Shown one piece after another: positions 8,445-16,813 of a stretch of 64,000 nt of DNA. Made by a program: the position numbers and the translations under genes. Numbering within the stretch: the stretch's first letter is position 1; each line of letters opens with the position of its first letter. The notes under the pieces were generated by a model. It did no database searches and was not told the DNA's origin. It saw only the letters and a list, made by a program, of their open reading frames with translations. This DNA is from Pedobacter terrae (GTDB lineage Bacteria > Bacteroidota > Bacteroidia > Sphingobacteriales > Sphingobacteriaceae), in assembly GCF_900100705.1 (NCBI RefSeq), contig NZ_FNCH01000004.1, positions 124,001-188,000 on the forward strand, written 5' to 3'.

Positions 8445-8507
8445 GTCATGCTGAATTTATTTCAGCATCTCTTGCATAAGAGACCCTGAAACAAGTTCAG
8501 GGTGACG
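8445..8507. repeat. Double-hairpin intergenic repeat, copy 1
   Basis: Two adjacent stem-loops: TGCTGAA-TTTAT-TTCAGCA and CCCTGAA-ACAAG-TTCAGGG, bounded by GTCAT and GTGACG. The same pair occurs in the opposite order at 20008-20061, so it is a dispersed palindromic element. It could also end transcripts. Confidence 0.65.
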
Positions 8508-8534
8508 GATTGGGATAATTAATTTAGATTAAAA

Positions 8535-9506
8535 ATGAAACTTTTCACTTCCGTACACGATGTTCCAAACATCAAGCAATTTGTAACTGATGCATTAGCA
8601 TTGAAGGCAAATCCTTATGCACATCAGCATTTAGGTAAAAACAAAACTTTAGGTTTGGTTTTTATGAATCCCAGCTTACGTACCCGTTTAAGCACACAGA
8701 AAGCAGCCTTAAACCTAGGGATGAATGTAATGGTGATGAACCTGGATAAAGAAGGATGGGCGTTAGAAACCCAGGATGGTGTGGTGATGAATGGTTCGAC
8801 GGTTGAACATATCCGTGAAGCGGCTGCGGTTATGGGGCAGTACTGTGATATCTTAGGCTTACGTTCTTTTCCGAAACTAAATAATCGTGAAGAAGATTAC
8901 AGTGAAGATTTTTTTAACAAGTTTGTAAAATACTGTGCCGTGCCGGTGGTGAGTTTGGAGAGTGCAACACGTCACCCTTTACAAAGTTTTGCCGATATTA
9001 TTACCATTCACGAAACCTGGACCAAGAAACCCGACGGCCGCAAACCCAAGGTAGTTTTAGCCTGGGCACCTCATGTTAAAGCATTACCCCAAGCCGTTCC
9101 GAATTCTTTTGCTGAATGGATGTGCAAAGCACAAGCGGAGGGAATGATTGATTTTACTATTGCTCAACCCGAAGGTTACGAACTTTCAGAAGATTTTACA
9201 CCAGGTGCCGATATTCAATATAATATAGAAGAAGCTTTAGCTGGCGCTGACTACGTTTATGTAAAAAACTGGAGCAGCTATAAGGAATACGGTAAAGTTT
9301 TAACCTATCCGGATGGCTGGATGATGAACAACGAAAAGCTGAGGTTCACAAATGATGCAAAGGTAATGCACTGTTTGCCAGTTCGTAGGGATTTGGAATT
9401 ATCTTCAGAAATTCTCGATGGGCCAAACTCATTGGTTATCCATGAGGCCGGTAATCGTTTGTGGGCAGCACAGGCGGTGATTAAAGCGATGTTGGAGGAA
9501 TTATAA
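8535..9506 (+). CDS. argF': N-succinylornithine (or N-acetylornithine) carbamoyltransferase
   Basis: A 323-residue transcarbamylase. The carbamoyl-phosphate motif appears as NPSLRTR (45-51) rather than STRTR of ornithine transcarbamylase, and HCLPVRRD replaces HCLP-A/G. It therefore belongs to the acyl-ornithine branch known from Xanthomonas (acetyl) and Bacteroides fragilis (succinyl). From memory, substrate choice depends on the residue before E-H in the loop after VVMNG: Glu in the acetyl enzyme, Pro (or small residues including Val) in the succinyl enzyme. Here it is Val90 in STVEH, which favours N-succinylornithine. The product is then deacylated by the M20 enzyme at 11541. Confidence 0.88.
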   Translation: MKLFTSVHDVPNIKQFVTDALALKANPYAHQHLGKNKTLGLVFMNPSLRTRLSTQKAALNLGMNVMVMNLDKEGWALETQDGVVMNGSTVEHIREAAAVMGQYCDILGLRSFPKLNNREEDYSEDFFNKFVKYCAVPVVSLESATRHPLQSFADIITIHETWTKKPDGRKPKVVLAWAPHVKALPQAVPNSFAEWMCKAQAEGMIDFTIAQPEGYELSEDFTPGADIQYNIEEALAGADYVYVKNWSSYKEYGKVLTYPDGWMMNNEKLRFTNDAKVMHCLPVRRDLELSSEILDGPNSLVIHEAGNRLWAAQAVIKAMLEEL

Positions 9507-9587
9507 ATCTGTTATCGGTTACGGGTTCTGTGTTACAGGTCTAAACGCCTAAAGGCAACCCATAACTGACAACCCATAACTCAATGT

Positions 9588-10418
9588 ATGAAACAACTTA
9601 CAATCATAAAAATAGGTGGAAACGTAATCGATAATTCAGAAAACCTGCACCGGTTTTTACTGGATTTTACGGCATTGCCGGGAGATAAAATTTTAGTGCA
9701 CGGCGGTGGTAAAATTGCAACCGAACTAGGCGAATCGCTGGGTATTGAAGCCAAAATGATTGAGGGGAGAAGAATTACTGATATTGAAACCTTACGCATT
9801 GTAACCATGGTTTATGCCGGATTAATCAATAAAAACATGGTAGCCCAGTTACAGGCCAAAGGCAGCAATGCCATTGGTTTAAGTGGTGCTGATGGTAATG
9901 TGATCAGAGCAAAAAAAAGGCCGGTGAGTACCAAAACTTATGGTACTGAAAGTGGGCCAATGGCTGGAGCCGTAATTGACTACGGTTTTGTTGGTGATTT
10001 GGATGAAAACTCAGTGTCTTCAACAACTTTAGATAGCTTGCTGAAAGCTGGTTTGGTCCCGGTTTTATGCGCCATTACACACGATGGCGATACACAGTTG
10101 TTAAACACCAATGCCGATACCATTGCTTCGTCCGTCGCGGTGGCGATGTCGGCTTTATATGAAACAAGGTTAGTATATTGCTTTGAAAAAAAAGGAGTGC
10201 TAAGAGATGTAAATGATGATGGTTCTGTGGTGAGAGAAATCAGATCTGGTGAATTTGAGGGTTTAAAGGCTGATGGAACGGTAGCAGGTGGAATGATCCC
10301 AAAATTGCACAATGCTTTTGAAGCCATTAACAAAGGGGTTTCGGCGGTGTACATTGGAAAAGCTGATGAACTGGCTGACTTGGCTGTTGGTACTTTTGGT
10401 ACTAAAATGCTGAAGTAA
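9588..10418 (+). CDS. argB: N-acylglutamate kinase
   Basis: A 276-residue amino-acid kinase that phosphorylates N-acylglutamate with ATP. KIGGN (8-12) and the glycine-rich HGGGK (38-42) bind phosphates; IEGRRITD (about 58-66) and NTNADTIA (about 175-182) are typical ArgB substrate motifs, and VAGGMIPKL near residue 230 is the conserved C-terminal lysine loop. No N-terminal extension for feedback control is evident, so arginine inhibition cannot be judged. ATG 9588 is the only sensible start. A 243-bp gap with a dispersed repeat follows before proC. Confidence 0.94.
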   Translation: MKQLTIIKIGGNVIDNSENLHRFLLDFTALPGDKILVHGGGKIATELGESLGIEAKMIEGRRITDIETLRIVTMVYAGLINKNMVAQLQAKGSNAIGLSGADGNVIRAKKRPVSTKTYGTESGPMAGAVIDYGFVGDLDENSVSSTTLDSLLKAGLVPVLCAITHDGDTQLLNTNADTIASSVAVAMSALYETRLVYCFEKKGVLRDVNDDGSVVREIRSGEFEGLKADGTVAGGMIPKLHNAFEAINKGVSAVYIGKADELADLAVGTFGTKMLK

Positions 10419-10469
10419 AGGTTGAAGGTAGCAAGGTTTGGAGGTGGAGGGTTTTTGCATTGCCTAAGG

Positions 10470-10611
10470 ATTACTGCTTTTGCAAACTAAACCTGATAGA
10501 AACGGAAATACTTTTTTAGCTGTAGCTTTAATTAGCTGACAAAGTGCTTAAAAAGATTGAAGTGGATAGCAGGACTGACATTAATAGTATTACTGAAACT
10601 GCTTTTCAAAT
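10470..10611 (+). repeat. Dispersed intergenic element, copy 1
   Basis: Shares blocks with copies at 23485-23602 and 46919-47023 (both minus): ATTACTGC, CTAAACCTGAyAGAAACGG, GCAGGACTG and a terminal ACTGCTTTTCAAAT. The middle is variable. No protein is encoded. It fills most of the gap between argB and proC. Confidence 0.7.
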
Positions 10612-10661
10612 AAACATTAATTGATTAAAATCGGTGAAATCACCAAAATCTTTGTAATCAG

Positions 10662-11474
10662 ATGAATAAAAAAATAGCCATCATTGGTAGCGGAAACATC
10701 GGTTTATCTTTAGCGAAAGGTTTGGTGAAAGCCAACTTTGCCGAAGCTGCCGACATTACCCTTACCCGTAGAAATACCGACCATTTAAAAACTTTTGCCG
10801 AAGCTGGTTTTAGCGTGAGCAGTAACAATAAGCAGGCTGTGGTTGATGCCGATGTGGTAATCCTTGCCGTTCTGCCCCAACAGTTAAACACGGTTTTAGA
10901 TGAAATTCAAACCTCAATCGTTCAGGCTAAACATTTGGTTATTTCGGTAATTTCGGGTGTGAGTTGTGCTGCTGTAAGAGAGAAATTAGGAGAGGGTGTA
11001 GAAGTGGTGCGCGTAATGCCGAATACGGCAATTGCCATTGGTCAATCTATGACCTGCATGGCCAGCGATAATGCATCAGCAGAAAATATAGCTGATGTAA
11101 CTAAAATGTTCGAAACTGTTGGTTCTGTGATAAAGATTAACGAAGATTTGATGACTTCTGCAACAGCACTTTGTGCTTGTGGTATTGCTTTCTTCTTAAG
11201 GGCCATCAGGGCTGCATCGCAAGGTGGCGTAGAAATTGGTTTCCATGCAGATGAAGCTTTAAAAATGGCCGTGCAAACCGCCAAGGGCGCGGCCGATTTG
11301 CTTTTATTACATGGAACACACCCGGAATCAGAAATAGATAAGGTAACTTCGCCAAAAGGTTGTACCATTGCCGGCTTAAATGAGATGGAACATAATGGTT
11401 TTAGTTCATCATTGATAAAAGGCATTAAACTTTCGGCTTTAAAAGCGGGGAATTTATACACGAAAGAAGGTTAA
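10662..11474 (+). CDS. proC: Pyrroline-5-carboxylate reductase
   Basis: A 270-residue NAD(P)H enzyme making proline from pyrroline-5-carboxylate. The dinucleotide fold is IIGSGNIGLSLAKGL (7-21), with VRVMPNTAIAIGQSMT (about 112-127) as the family motif and a C-terminal helix region containing VTSPKGCTIAGLNEME (about 226-241), close to the classical PROSITE pattern for P5C reductase. Its place between argB and the deacylase links proline and arginine synthesis, which share glutamate. A GA-rich repeat follows the stop directly. Confidence 0.93.
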   Translation: MNKKIAIIGSGNIGLSLAKGLVKANFAEAADITLTRRNTDHLKTFAEAGFSVSSNNKQAVVDADVVILAVLPQQLNTVLDEIQTSIVQAKHLVISVISGVSCAAVREKLGEGVEVVRVMPNTAIAIGQSMTCMASDNASAENIADVTKMFETVGSVIKINEDLMTSATALCACGIAFFLRAIRAASQGGVEIGFHADEALKMAVQTAKGAADLLLLHGTHPESEIDKVTSPKGCTIAGLNEMEHNGFSSSLIKGIKLSALKAGNLYTKEG

Positions 11475-11540
11475 AGGTGTAAGGTAGAAGGTTTAGGGTT
11501 TCAACGCTATCCTGATACTTAACACTAAATACTTGATACT

Positions 11541-12608
11541 ATGTTTTTAGAAAATATACAAAAAGAATGCTTAGACTTATTGCGTCAATTAATCCGCATA
11601 CAGTCTTTCAGTAAAGAAGAAGACCGGACCGCTAATTTAATAGCCCAGTTTTTGGAAGAAAGAGGGATTAAGACCCAGCGTAAAATGAATAATGTTTGGG
11701 CGTATAACAAGCATTTCGATGCCAGTAAGCCAACTTTATTGTTAAACTCTCACCATGATACGGTTAAGCCGAATTCGGGTTATACCCGCGATCCATACGA
11801 TGCAGCAATAGAGGGAGATAAACTTTTTGGCCTGGGGAGTAATGATGCTGGCGGTTGTCTGGTTTCTTTAATCGGTACATTTTTGTACTACTACGAGCAG
11901 GAAAATTTAAAATATAATATCTGTTTGGCCGCCACTGCCGAGGAAGAAATTTCGGGTAATAATGGCTTAGAACTGGTGTTGCCTGATTTAGGTGAGCTTG
12001 AGTTTGGCATTGTAGGGGAACCTACCGAAATGAATTTAGCTATCGCTGAGCGGGGTTTGCTGGTTTTGGATTGTGTATCGCATGGTAAAGCAGGACATGC
12101 TGCCCGCGAAGAAGGGGAGAATGCCATTTATAAAGCGTTAAACGATATTGAATGGTTTAGAAATTATCAGTTTCCTAAAGTATCGGAAGTTTTCGGTCCG
12201 CTGAAAATGACAGTAACCATCATCAACGCCGGTTCGCAGCATAATGTAGTACCAGCCAATTGTACTTTCACGGTTGATGTACGTGTAACTGATGCTTACA
12301 CCAACGAAGAAGTTCTAGAGATTATCCGGGCAAATGTTGATTGCGATGTTACCCCGCGTTCTATCCGTTTAAAACCTTCATCAATTGATAAAAATCACCC
12401 GGTTGTTCAGGCTGGTGTTGCATTGGGCAGAACCACTTATGGCTCGCCAACTACATCCGATCAGGCTTTATTGGATATTCCATCGGTAAAATGTGGTCCT
12501 GGTTTCTCAGGTCGCTCGCACATGGCTGATGAATTTTTATATGTTCGTGAGGTTGCAGAAGGGGTAGAAGGATATGTGAATATGTTGAAACCGGTGATTC
12601 AAGGTTGA
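11541..12608 (+). CDS. argE': N-acylcitrulline deacylase (M20 family)
   Basis: A 355-residue metallohydrolase. LLNSHHDTVKP (67-77) holds the first metal ligand and Asp, NDAGG (101-105) the bridging Asp102, ATAEEEISG (131-139) the catalytic Glu pair, and GHAAREEGENA the dimer-domain His. In clusters with an acyl-ornithine transcarbamylase this enzyme removes the acyl group from N-acylcitrulline to free citrulline for argG; with Val90 in the transcarbamylase the acyl group is probably succinyl. N-acetylornithine deacetylase and DapE are close relatives and cannot be separated by motif alone. Confidence 0.86.
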   Translation: MFLENIQKECLDLLRQLIRIQSFSKEEDRTANLIAQFLEERGIKTQRKMNNVWAYNKHFDASKPTLLLNSHHDTVKPNSGYTRDPYDAAIEGDKLFGLGSNDAGGCLVSLIGTFLYYYEQENLKYNICLAATAEEEISGNNGLELVLPDLGELEFGIVGEPTEMNLAIAERGLLVLDCVSHGKAGHAAREEGENAIYKALNDIEWFRNYQFPKVSEVFGPLKMTVTIINAGSQHNVVPANCTFTVDVRVTDAYTNEEVLEIIRANVDCDVTPRSIRLKPSSIDKNHPVVQAGVALGRTTYGSPTTSDQALLDIPSVKCGPGFSGRSHMADEFLYVREVAEGVEGYVNMLKPVIQG

Positions 12609-12736
12609 GGGTAGAGGGTTTTTAAGGTTTATGGTTTTTGATTCTGTGAAAGCTCAACGAATACTGAAGTAAAAAATAGTATAGCTTAGCGTGCTTTGCG
12701 AAAAACTTAGCGCTCTTTGCGGTTAAATAGATTAAA

Positions 12737-14068
12737 ATGAAAATTTGGCAAAAAAATGTTGATGTAAATCAGTTTGTAGAACATTTTACCGTGGGTAAAG
12801 ACCGCGAACTTGATCTACAAATGGCAAAATTTGATGTACTGGGCTCGCTGGCCCATACTGAAATGTTGGAAACGATAAATTTGCTTACCGCAGAAGAGTT
12901 AAAAACCATTCAGCAGGAACTGAAAAATATTTACGCTGAAATTGAGGCCGGTCACTTTACCATCGAAGATACGGTTGAAGATGTACACTCGCAGGTAGAG
13001 TGGTTGCTAACTCAGCGCATTGGCGAAGCAGGCAAAAAAATACACAGTGGACGTTCGCGCAATGATCAGGTTTTGGTTGATTTAAAACTGTTTTTCAGGG
13101 CATGTATCGAAGATATGGTTAACCAGACTTCCATGCTGTTTAATCAGTTAATCGAGCTGAGCAATACCCATAAAGATAAATTATTGCCAGGTTATACGCA
13201 TTTACAGATTGCCATGCCGTCATCATTTGGTTTGTGGTTTGGCGCTTATGCCGAAAGCCTTGCCGATGATATGGAACTGATGCTGGCCGCCTGGAAAATC
13301 ACCAATAAAAACCCATTAGGCTCTGCAGCAGGCTATGGCTCATCATTCCCATTGAACAGAACTTTAACGACCAAATTGCTGGGTTTTGAAACCTTAAACT
13401 ACAATGTGGTGTATGCACAAATGGGTCGTGGTAAAACCGAAAGAATTTTAGCTCAGGCCATGAGCGCCGTAGCAGCTACTTTAGCTAAAATGGCTATGGA
13501 TGTTTGCCTTTTCATTAACCAGAATTTTGGTTTCATTAGTTTTCCTCCCGAACTGACAACAGGTTCGAGCATTATGCCACACAAAAAGAATCCTGATGTT
13601 TTCGAGTTGATCCGTTCCCGTTGCAATAAAATTCAGGCTTTGCCAAATGAAATTGCCATGATGATTACTAATCTGCCATCTGGCTACCACCGAGATTTAC
13701 AGTTATTAAAGGAAAATCTTTTTCCAGCCATTACTTCGCTTAATGAGTGCCTGGAAATTGCCACCTTTATGTTTCAGAACATCACCATAAAGGATGATAT
13801 TTTAAAGGATAAAAAGTACGATTACCTGTTTAGCGTGGAAGTGGTTAATGAACTTGCCTTACAGGGTATTCCTTTTAGAGAAGCGTACAAAATAGTTGGC
13901 GAGCAGATCGAAAGTGGTACATTTGCACCATCGGACCAAATACATCATACCCACGAGGGGAGCATAGGCAACCTGTGTAACGAGCAGATTACGGATGCAA
14001 TGAACGCTGTACTGGCACAGTTTGGTTTCGAAAAAGTGAATAAAGCAATAGCAGATTTAATAGCATAA
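12737..14068 (+). CDS. argH: Argininosuccinate lyase
   Basis: A 443-residue fumarase-superfamily enzyme cleaving argininosuccinate to arginine and fumarate. HSGRSRNDQV (103-112), GYTHLQIAMP (152-161) and the signature GSSIMPHKKNPDVFE (276-290) with its mobile-loop Ser are intact. It ends 1 bp before the following aminotransferase gene. The 128-bp stretch before it holds a GGTTT/AGGG-rich run and a CTTAGCG..CTTTGCG..CTTAGCG..CTTTGCGG tandem (about 12684-12723) of the kind common between Sphingobacteriaceae genes. Confidence 0.95.
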   Translation: MKIWQKNVDVNQFVEHFTVGKDRELDLQMAKFDVLGSLAHTEMLETINLLTAEELKTIQQELKNIYAEIEAGHFTIEDTVEDVHSQVEWLLTQRIGEAGKKIHSGRSRNDQVLVDLKLFFRACIEDMVNQTSMLFNQLIELSNTHKDKLLPGYTHLQIAMPSSFGLWFGAYAESLADDMELMLAAWKITNKNPLGSAAGYGSSFPLNRTLTTKLLGFETLNYNVVYAQMGRGKTERILAQAMSAVAATLAKMAMDVCLFINQNFGFISFPPELTTGSSIMPHKKNPDVFELIRSRCNKIQALPNEIAMMITNLPSGYHRDLQLLKENLFPAITSLNECLEIATFMFQNITIKDDILKDKKYDYLFSVEVVNELALQGIPFREAYKIVGEQIESGTFAPSDQIHHTHEGSIGNLCNEQITDAMNAVLAQFGFEKVNKAIADLIA

Positions 14069-14069
14069 T

Positions 14070-15323
14070 ATGAAAGTTTCAGTAATAGCCAACTCATTAA
14101 TTGGCTCAGAAATTATAAAAATTGGTAACGAAGTTAACGAAATGAAGCGCAAAGGCGCATCAATTGCTAACCTGACCATTGGCGATTTCGATTCGAATAT
14201 TTACCCAATACCGGCTGAGTTAAAAGCTGGGATTGTAGAAGCCTACAATGCCAACCAAACCAATTATCCCCCTGCTGATGGTGTTTTGTCTTTACGCGAA
14301 ACCGTTTCAGAATTGTTGAAAGATAGGTTTGGGCTAGAATACAATACCAACAGTATTTTGGTTTCAGGCGGTTCGCGGCCTTTAATTTACGCTACTTTTC
14401 TGGCCCTAATTGATCCGGGTGATACTGTAGTTTTTCCTGCTCCATCATGGAATAATAACCACTATTGCCATTTAACATCGGCAAAAGCTATTGCAGTTGA
14501 AACCGATGCAGCCCATCATTTTATGCCAACTGCAGCACAGTTAAAACCGCATTTAAAAGGCGCAACTTTATTGGCCCTATGCTCACCTTTAAATCCAACA
14601 GGTACCATGTTCGATGCTGATGCTTTGGCAGAGATTTGTGATGTAGTTTTGGAGGAAAATGCAAGCCGTGGAGCCGACGAAAAGCCACTTTACCTGATGT
14701 ACGATCAGATTTATTCGCTTTTAACTTTTGATAAAGAACATGTAAATCCGGTTTCACTACGTCCGGAAATGAAACCTTTTACCATTTTTGTTGATGGTAG
14801 TTCTAAATGCCTTGCTGCAACAGGTGTACGTGTAGGCTGGGGATTTGGTCCGGAAGATATTGTAAACCGTATGAAAGCACTGGTAGGCCATATGGGTGCC
14901 TGGGCACCAAAAGCTGAGCAGGTTGCCATGTCTAACTATTTTAACAATAAGCTACAGGTTGATACCTTTTTAACCAGCTTTAAAGCACAGATCCAGGATA
15001 GCTTAAATGCACTTTACAACGGTTTTAACGATCTAAAAGCTGAAGGCTTTAATGTAGATGCAGTAGAGCCGATGGGCGCCATTTACCTGACCATTAAAAT
15101 AGATTATATTGGTAAAACTACTGAAGATGGTCAGCTTTTAAAAGATAGTGCCGACGTTAACTTCTATTTGATTAAAGAAGCAGGCGCAGCGCTTGTACCA
15201 TTCTCGGCATTTGGAAACGAACACAGTATGCCATGGTTCAGGGCTTCGGTGGGCGCATGTACGCTACAAGACATTAAAGACATGCTGCCTAGGATAAAAA
15301 TAGCCTTAAGCAAATTGAAATAG
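14070..15323 (+). CDS. PLP-dependent aminotransferase, class I/II
   Basis: A 417-residue fold-type I aminotransferase resembling aspartate aminotransferases. Motifs are SPLNPTG (172-178), YDQIYSLLTF with the PLP Asp/Tyr (211-220), and the Schiff-base Lys246 in VDGSSKCLAATGVRVGW. It directly follows argH (1 bp), so it is co-transcribed; a link to aspartate supply for argG is plausible but only inferred. The specific substrate cannot be read from sequence. Confidence 0.85.
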   Translation: MKVSVIANSLIGSEIIKIGNEVNEMKRKGASIANLTIGDFDSNIYPIPAELKAGIVEAYNANQTNYPPADGVLSLRETVSELLKDRFGLEYNTNSILVSGGSRPLIYATFLALIDPGDTVVFPAPSWNNNHYCHLTSAKAIAVETDAAHHFMPTAAQLKPHLKGATLLALCSPLNPTGTMFDADALAEICDVVLEENASRGADEKPLYLMYDQIYSLLTFDKEHVNPVSLRPEMKPFTIFVDGSSKCLAATGVRVGWGFGPEDIVNRMKALVGHMGAWAPKAEQVAMSNYFNNKLQVDTFLTSFKAQIQDSLNALYNGFNDLKAEGFNVDAVEPMGAIYLTIKIDYIGKTTEDGQLLKDSADVNFYLIKEAGAALVPFSAFGNEHSMPWFRASVGACTLQDIKDMLPRIKIALSKLK

Positions 15324-15393
15324 AGAATTTGAACACTCCATCAAACAAATTGCGTGATGGAGTGTTCAAATAAAAAATCTCATTTCACGCTTT

Positions 15394-16245
15394 ATGGAAC
15401 CCAAATATACGCCTCAAGGTTACGCCTCGCCGTCAGCCATTCTTACTACACTTGCCATTGGTATTTTGGCATCTTTTATTCTTCCACTTTTTTACATTAT
15501 CCTCGGTAGGCTAATTCCTAATATTTGGTTCATCGCTATTATCGCTCTGCTTTTAGGCCTGGGTTTAGGGTTTTTTATTGATCTCGGTGTTAAGATCGGA
15601 AAAGTCAGGAATAAAAAGATTGTTGCGATTATTGCCATCTTTTGTGGGCTATTTGCCTTTTATATTCAATGGGTTTTCTTCGATACTCTGGCCTACAGTA
15701 AAAAGGGTTTCACTTTTAACCTGAATGGCGAAGATTTAAAGTTTTTGGCTCAAGATTTCTTTTTCCTATTTACGCATCCTAATGTTTTGATTCAGGAAAT
15801 TATTAATCTGAATGAAATAGGTACATTCCGCATTGAAAGCACTGGTACCATTAGCGGCGTATTATTGTGGATGATTTGGGCGGGTGAATTTATCGTTATT
15901 CTTGGAGGTGCATTATTTGGTGTTTTAAATGGTCAGGTCATCCATCCCTACTCAGAAATTAATGATAATTGGATGAAAAGGCGAAAAATCCATAACCGTA
16001 TTCCTGTAGTTGTAAACAAAGAAGAGATTTTAGGTGAACTTGCTAAAAGAAATTTTACTGTTTTAAATGATCATCCTTCCCTGCATGGCGAAACAAATTA
16101 TGCCGAAGTAATTATTTTCGAATCTACCGAAGACCCAACAAAGTATATCAATATAATTAATGTGACCAATCTCACTGGTAAAGAAAAAGATAAAAAAGTA
16201 AAAAGTTTGATTAAATATTATCCGCTTGAGAACGCTGAAATTTAA
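15394..16245 (+). CDS. Membrane protein of unknown function, four TM helices
   Basis: A 283-residue protein with hydrophobic segments at about residues 17-42, 46-70, 75-97 and 155-180. The C-terminal 90 residues are soluble and charged and end in a lysine-rich stretch. I do not recognise the family. It starts 70 bp after the aminotransferase gene, behind a short palindrome (GAACACTCCATCA / TGATGGAGTGTTC at 15330-15368) that may terminate the arginine transcript. Confidence 0.65.
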   Translation: MEPKYTPQGYASPSAILTTLAIGILASFILPLFYIILGRLIPNIWFIAIIALLLGLGLGFFIDLGVKIGKVRNKKIVAIIAIFCGLFAFYIQWVFFDTLAYSKKGFTFNLNGEDLKFLAQDFFFLFTHPNVLIQEIINLNEIGTFRIESTGTISGVLLWMIWAGEFIVILGGALFGVLNGQVIHPYSEINDNWMKRRKIHNRIPVVVNKEEILGELAKRNFTVLNDHPSLHGETNYAEVIIFESTEDPTKYINIINVTNLTGKEKDKKVKSLIKYYPLENAEI

Positions 16246-16299
16246 CCACCTATTTGCACTCTGAGATTCGTCAAAAAATTGACAGAAATCCATAGAATT

Positions 16300-16620
16300 C
16301 TCGTCATTGCGAGGAACGAAGCAATCTTTAATGCGTTCGCTAAGTAGCAATTTTTTTAAGATTGATGTTGTATCAAAAAGATTTATGATGGCTCACTGCG
16401 CAAATTATATTTTTATACGTTGTCATTCCCAATTTAATTGGGAATCTTAATGCTATTGCGAAGCGCTTTAAGATTAGCTTCGCTGAGCACTCCGTGGTTC
16501 CCGCCTGCGCGAGAATGACGAAAAACAAAACAAAATTTTGGACTTAAATACTAGATTTTACTTTTGAGACAGCATCTTTGTCGGCTGGAAAAGCCTTCTC
16601 GCAATGACGAATTTTCGCAA
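16300..16620. repeat. Cluster of CATTGCGAGG-type intergenic repeats
   Basis: CGTCATTGCGAGGAACGAAG at 16302, a GTCATTCCCAATTTAATTGG hairpin near 16422, GCGCGAGAATGACG at about 16507, and CTTCTCGCAATGACGA near 16594. These are outward and inward copies of one palindromic repeat type. No gene is visible in 16246-16813. Confidence 0.55.
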
Positions 16621-16775
16621 CCAATTGCAGAAATATTTTATGAGGTTAACCAGATAGAATTGAAATTATTTTCTTTGGGACAGTAGGCAAGAACCAATGT
16701 TTCTAAATTTTTTAGTCGAAGCAACATAAAAAAACCTGGCAGGCTTGAAAACCAGCGAGGTTAAATTAGGTTTTA

Positions 16776-16803
16776 GACTAAAGACTAAAGACTAAAGACT
16801 AAA
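16776..16803. repeat. Four GACTAAA heptamers after rtcB
   Basis: Four perfect tandem copies of GACTAAA (TTTAGTC on the rtcB strand), 10 bp beyond the rtcB stop. Same unit length and position as the TTTAGGG array at 49408. Confidence 0.9.
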
Positions 16804-16813
16804 GGCTCCCAAA

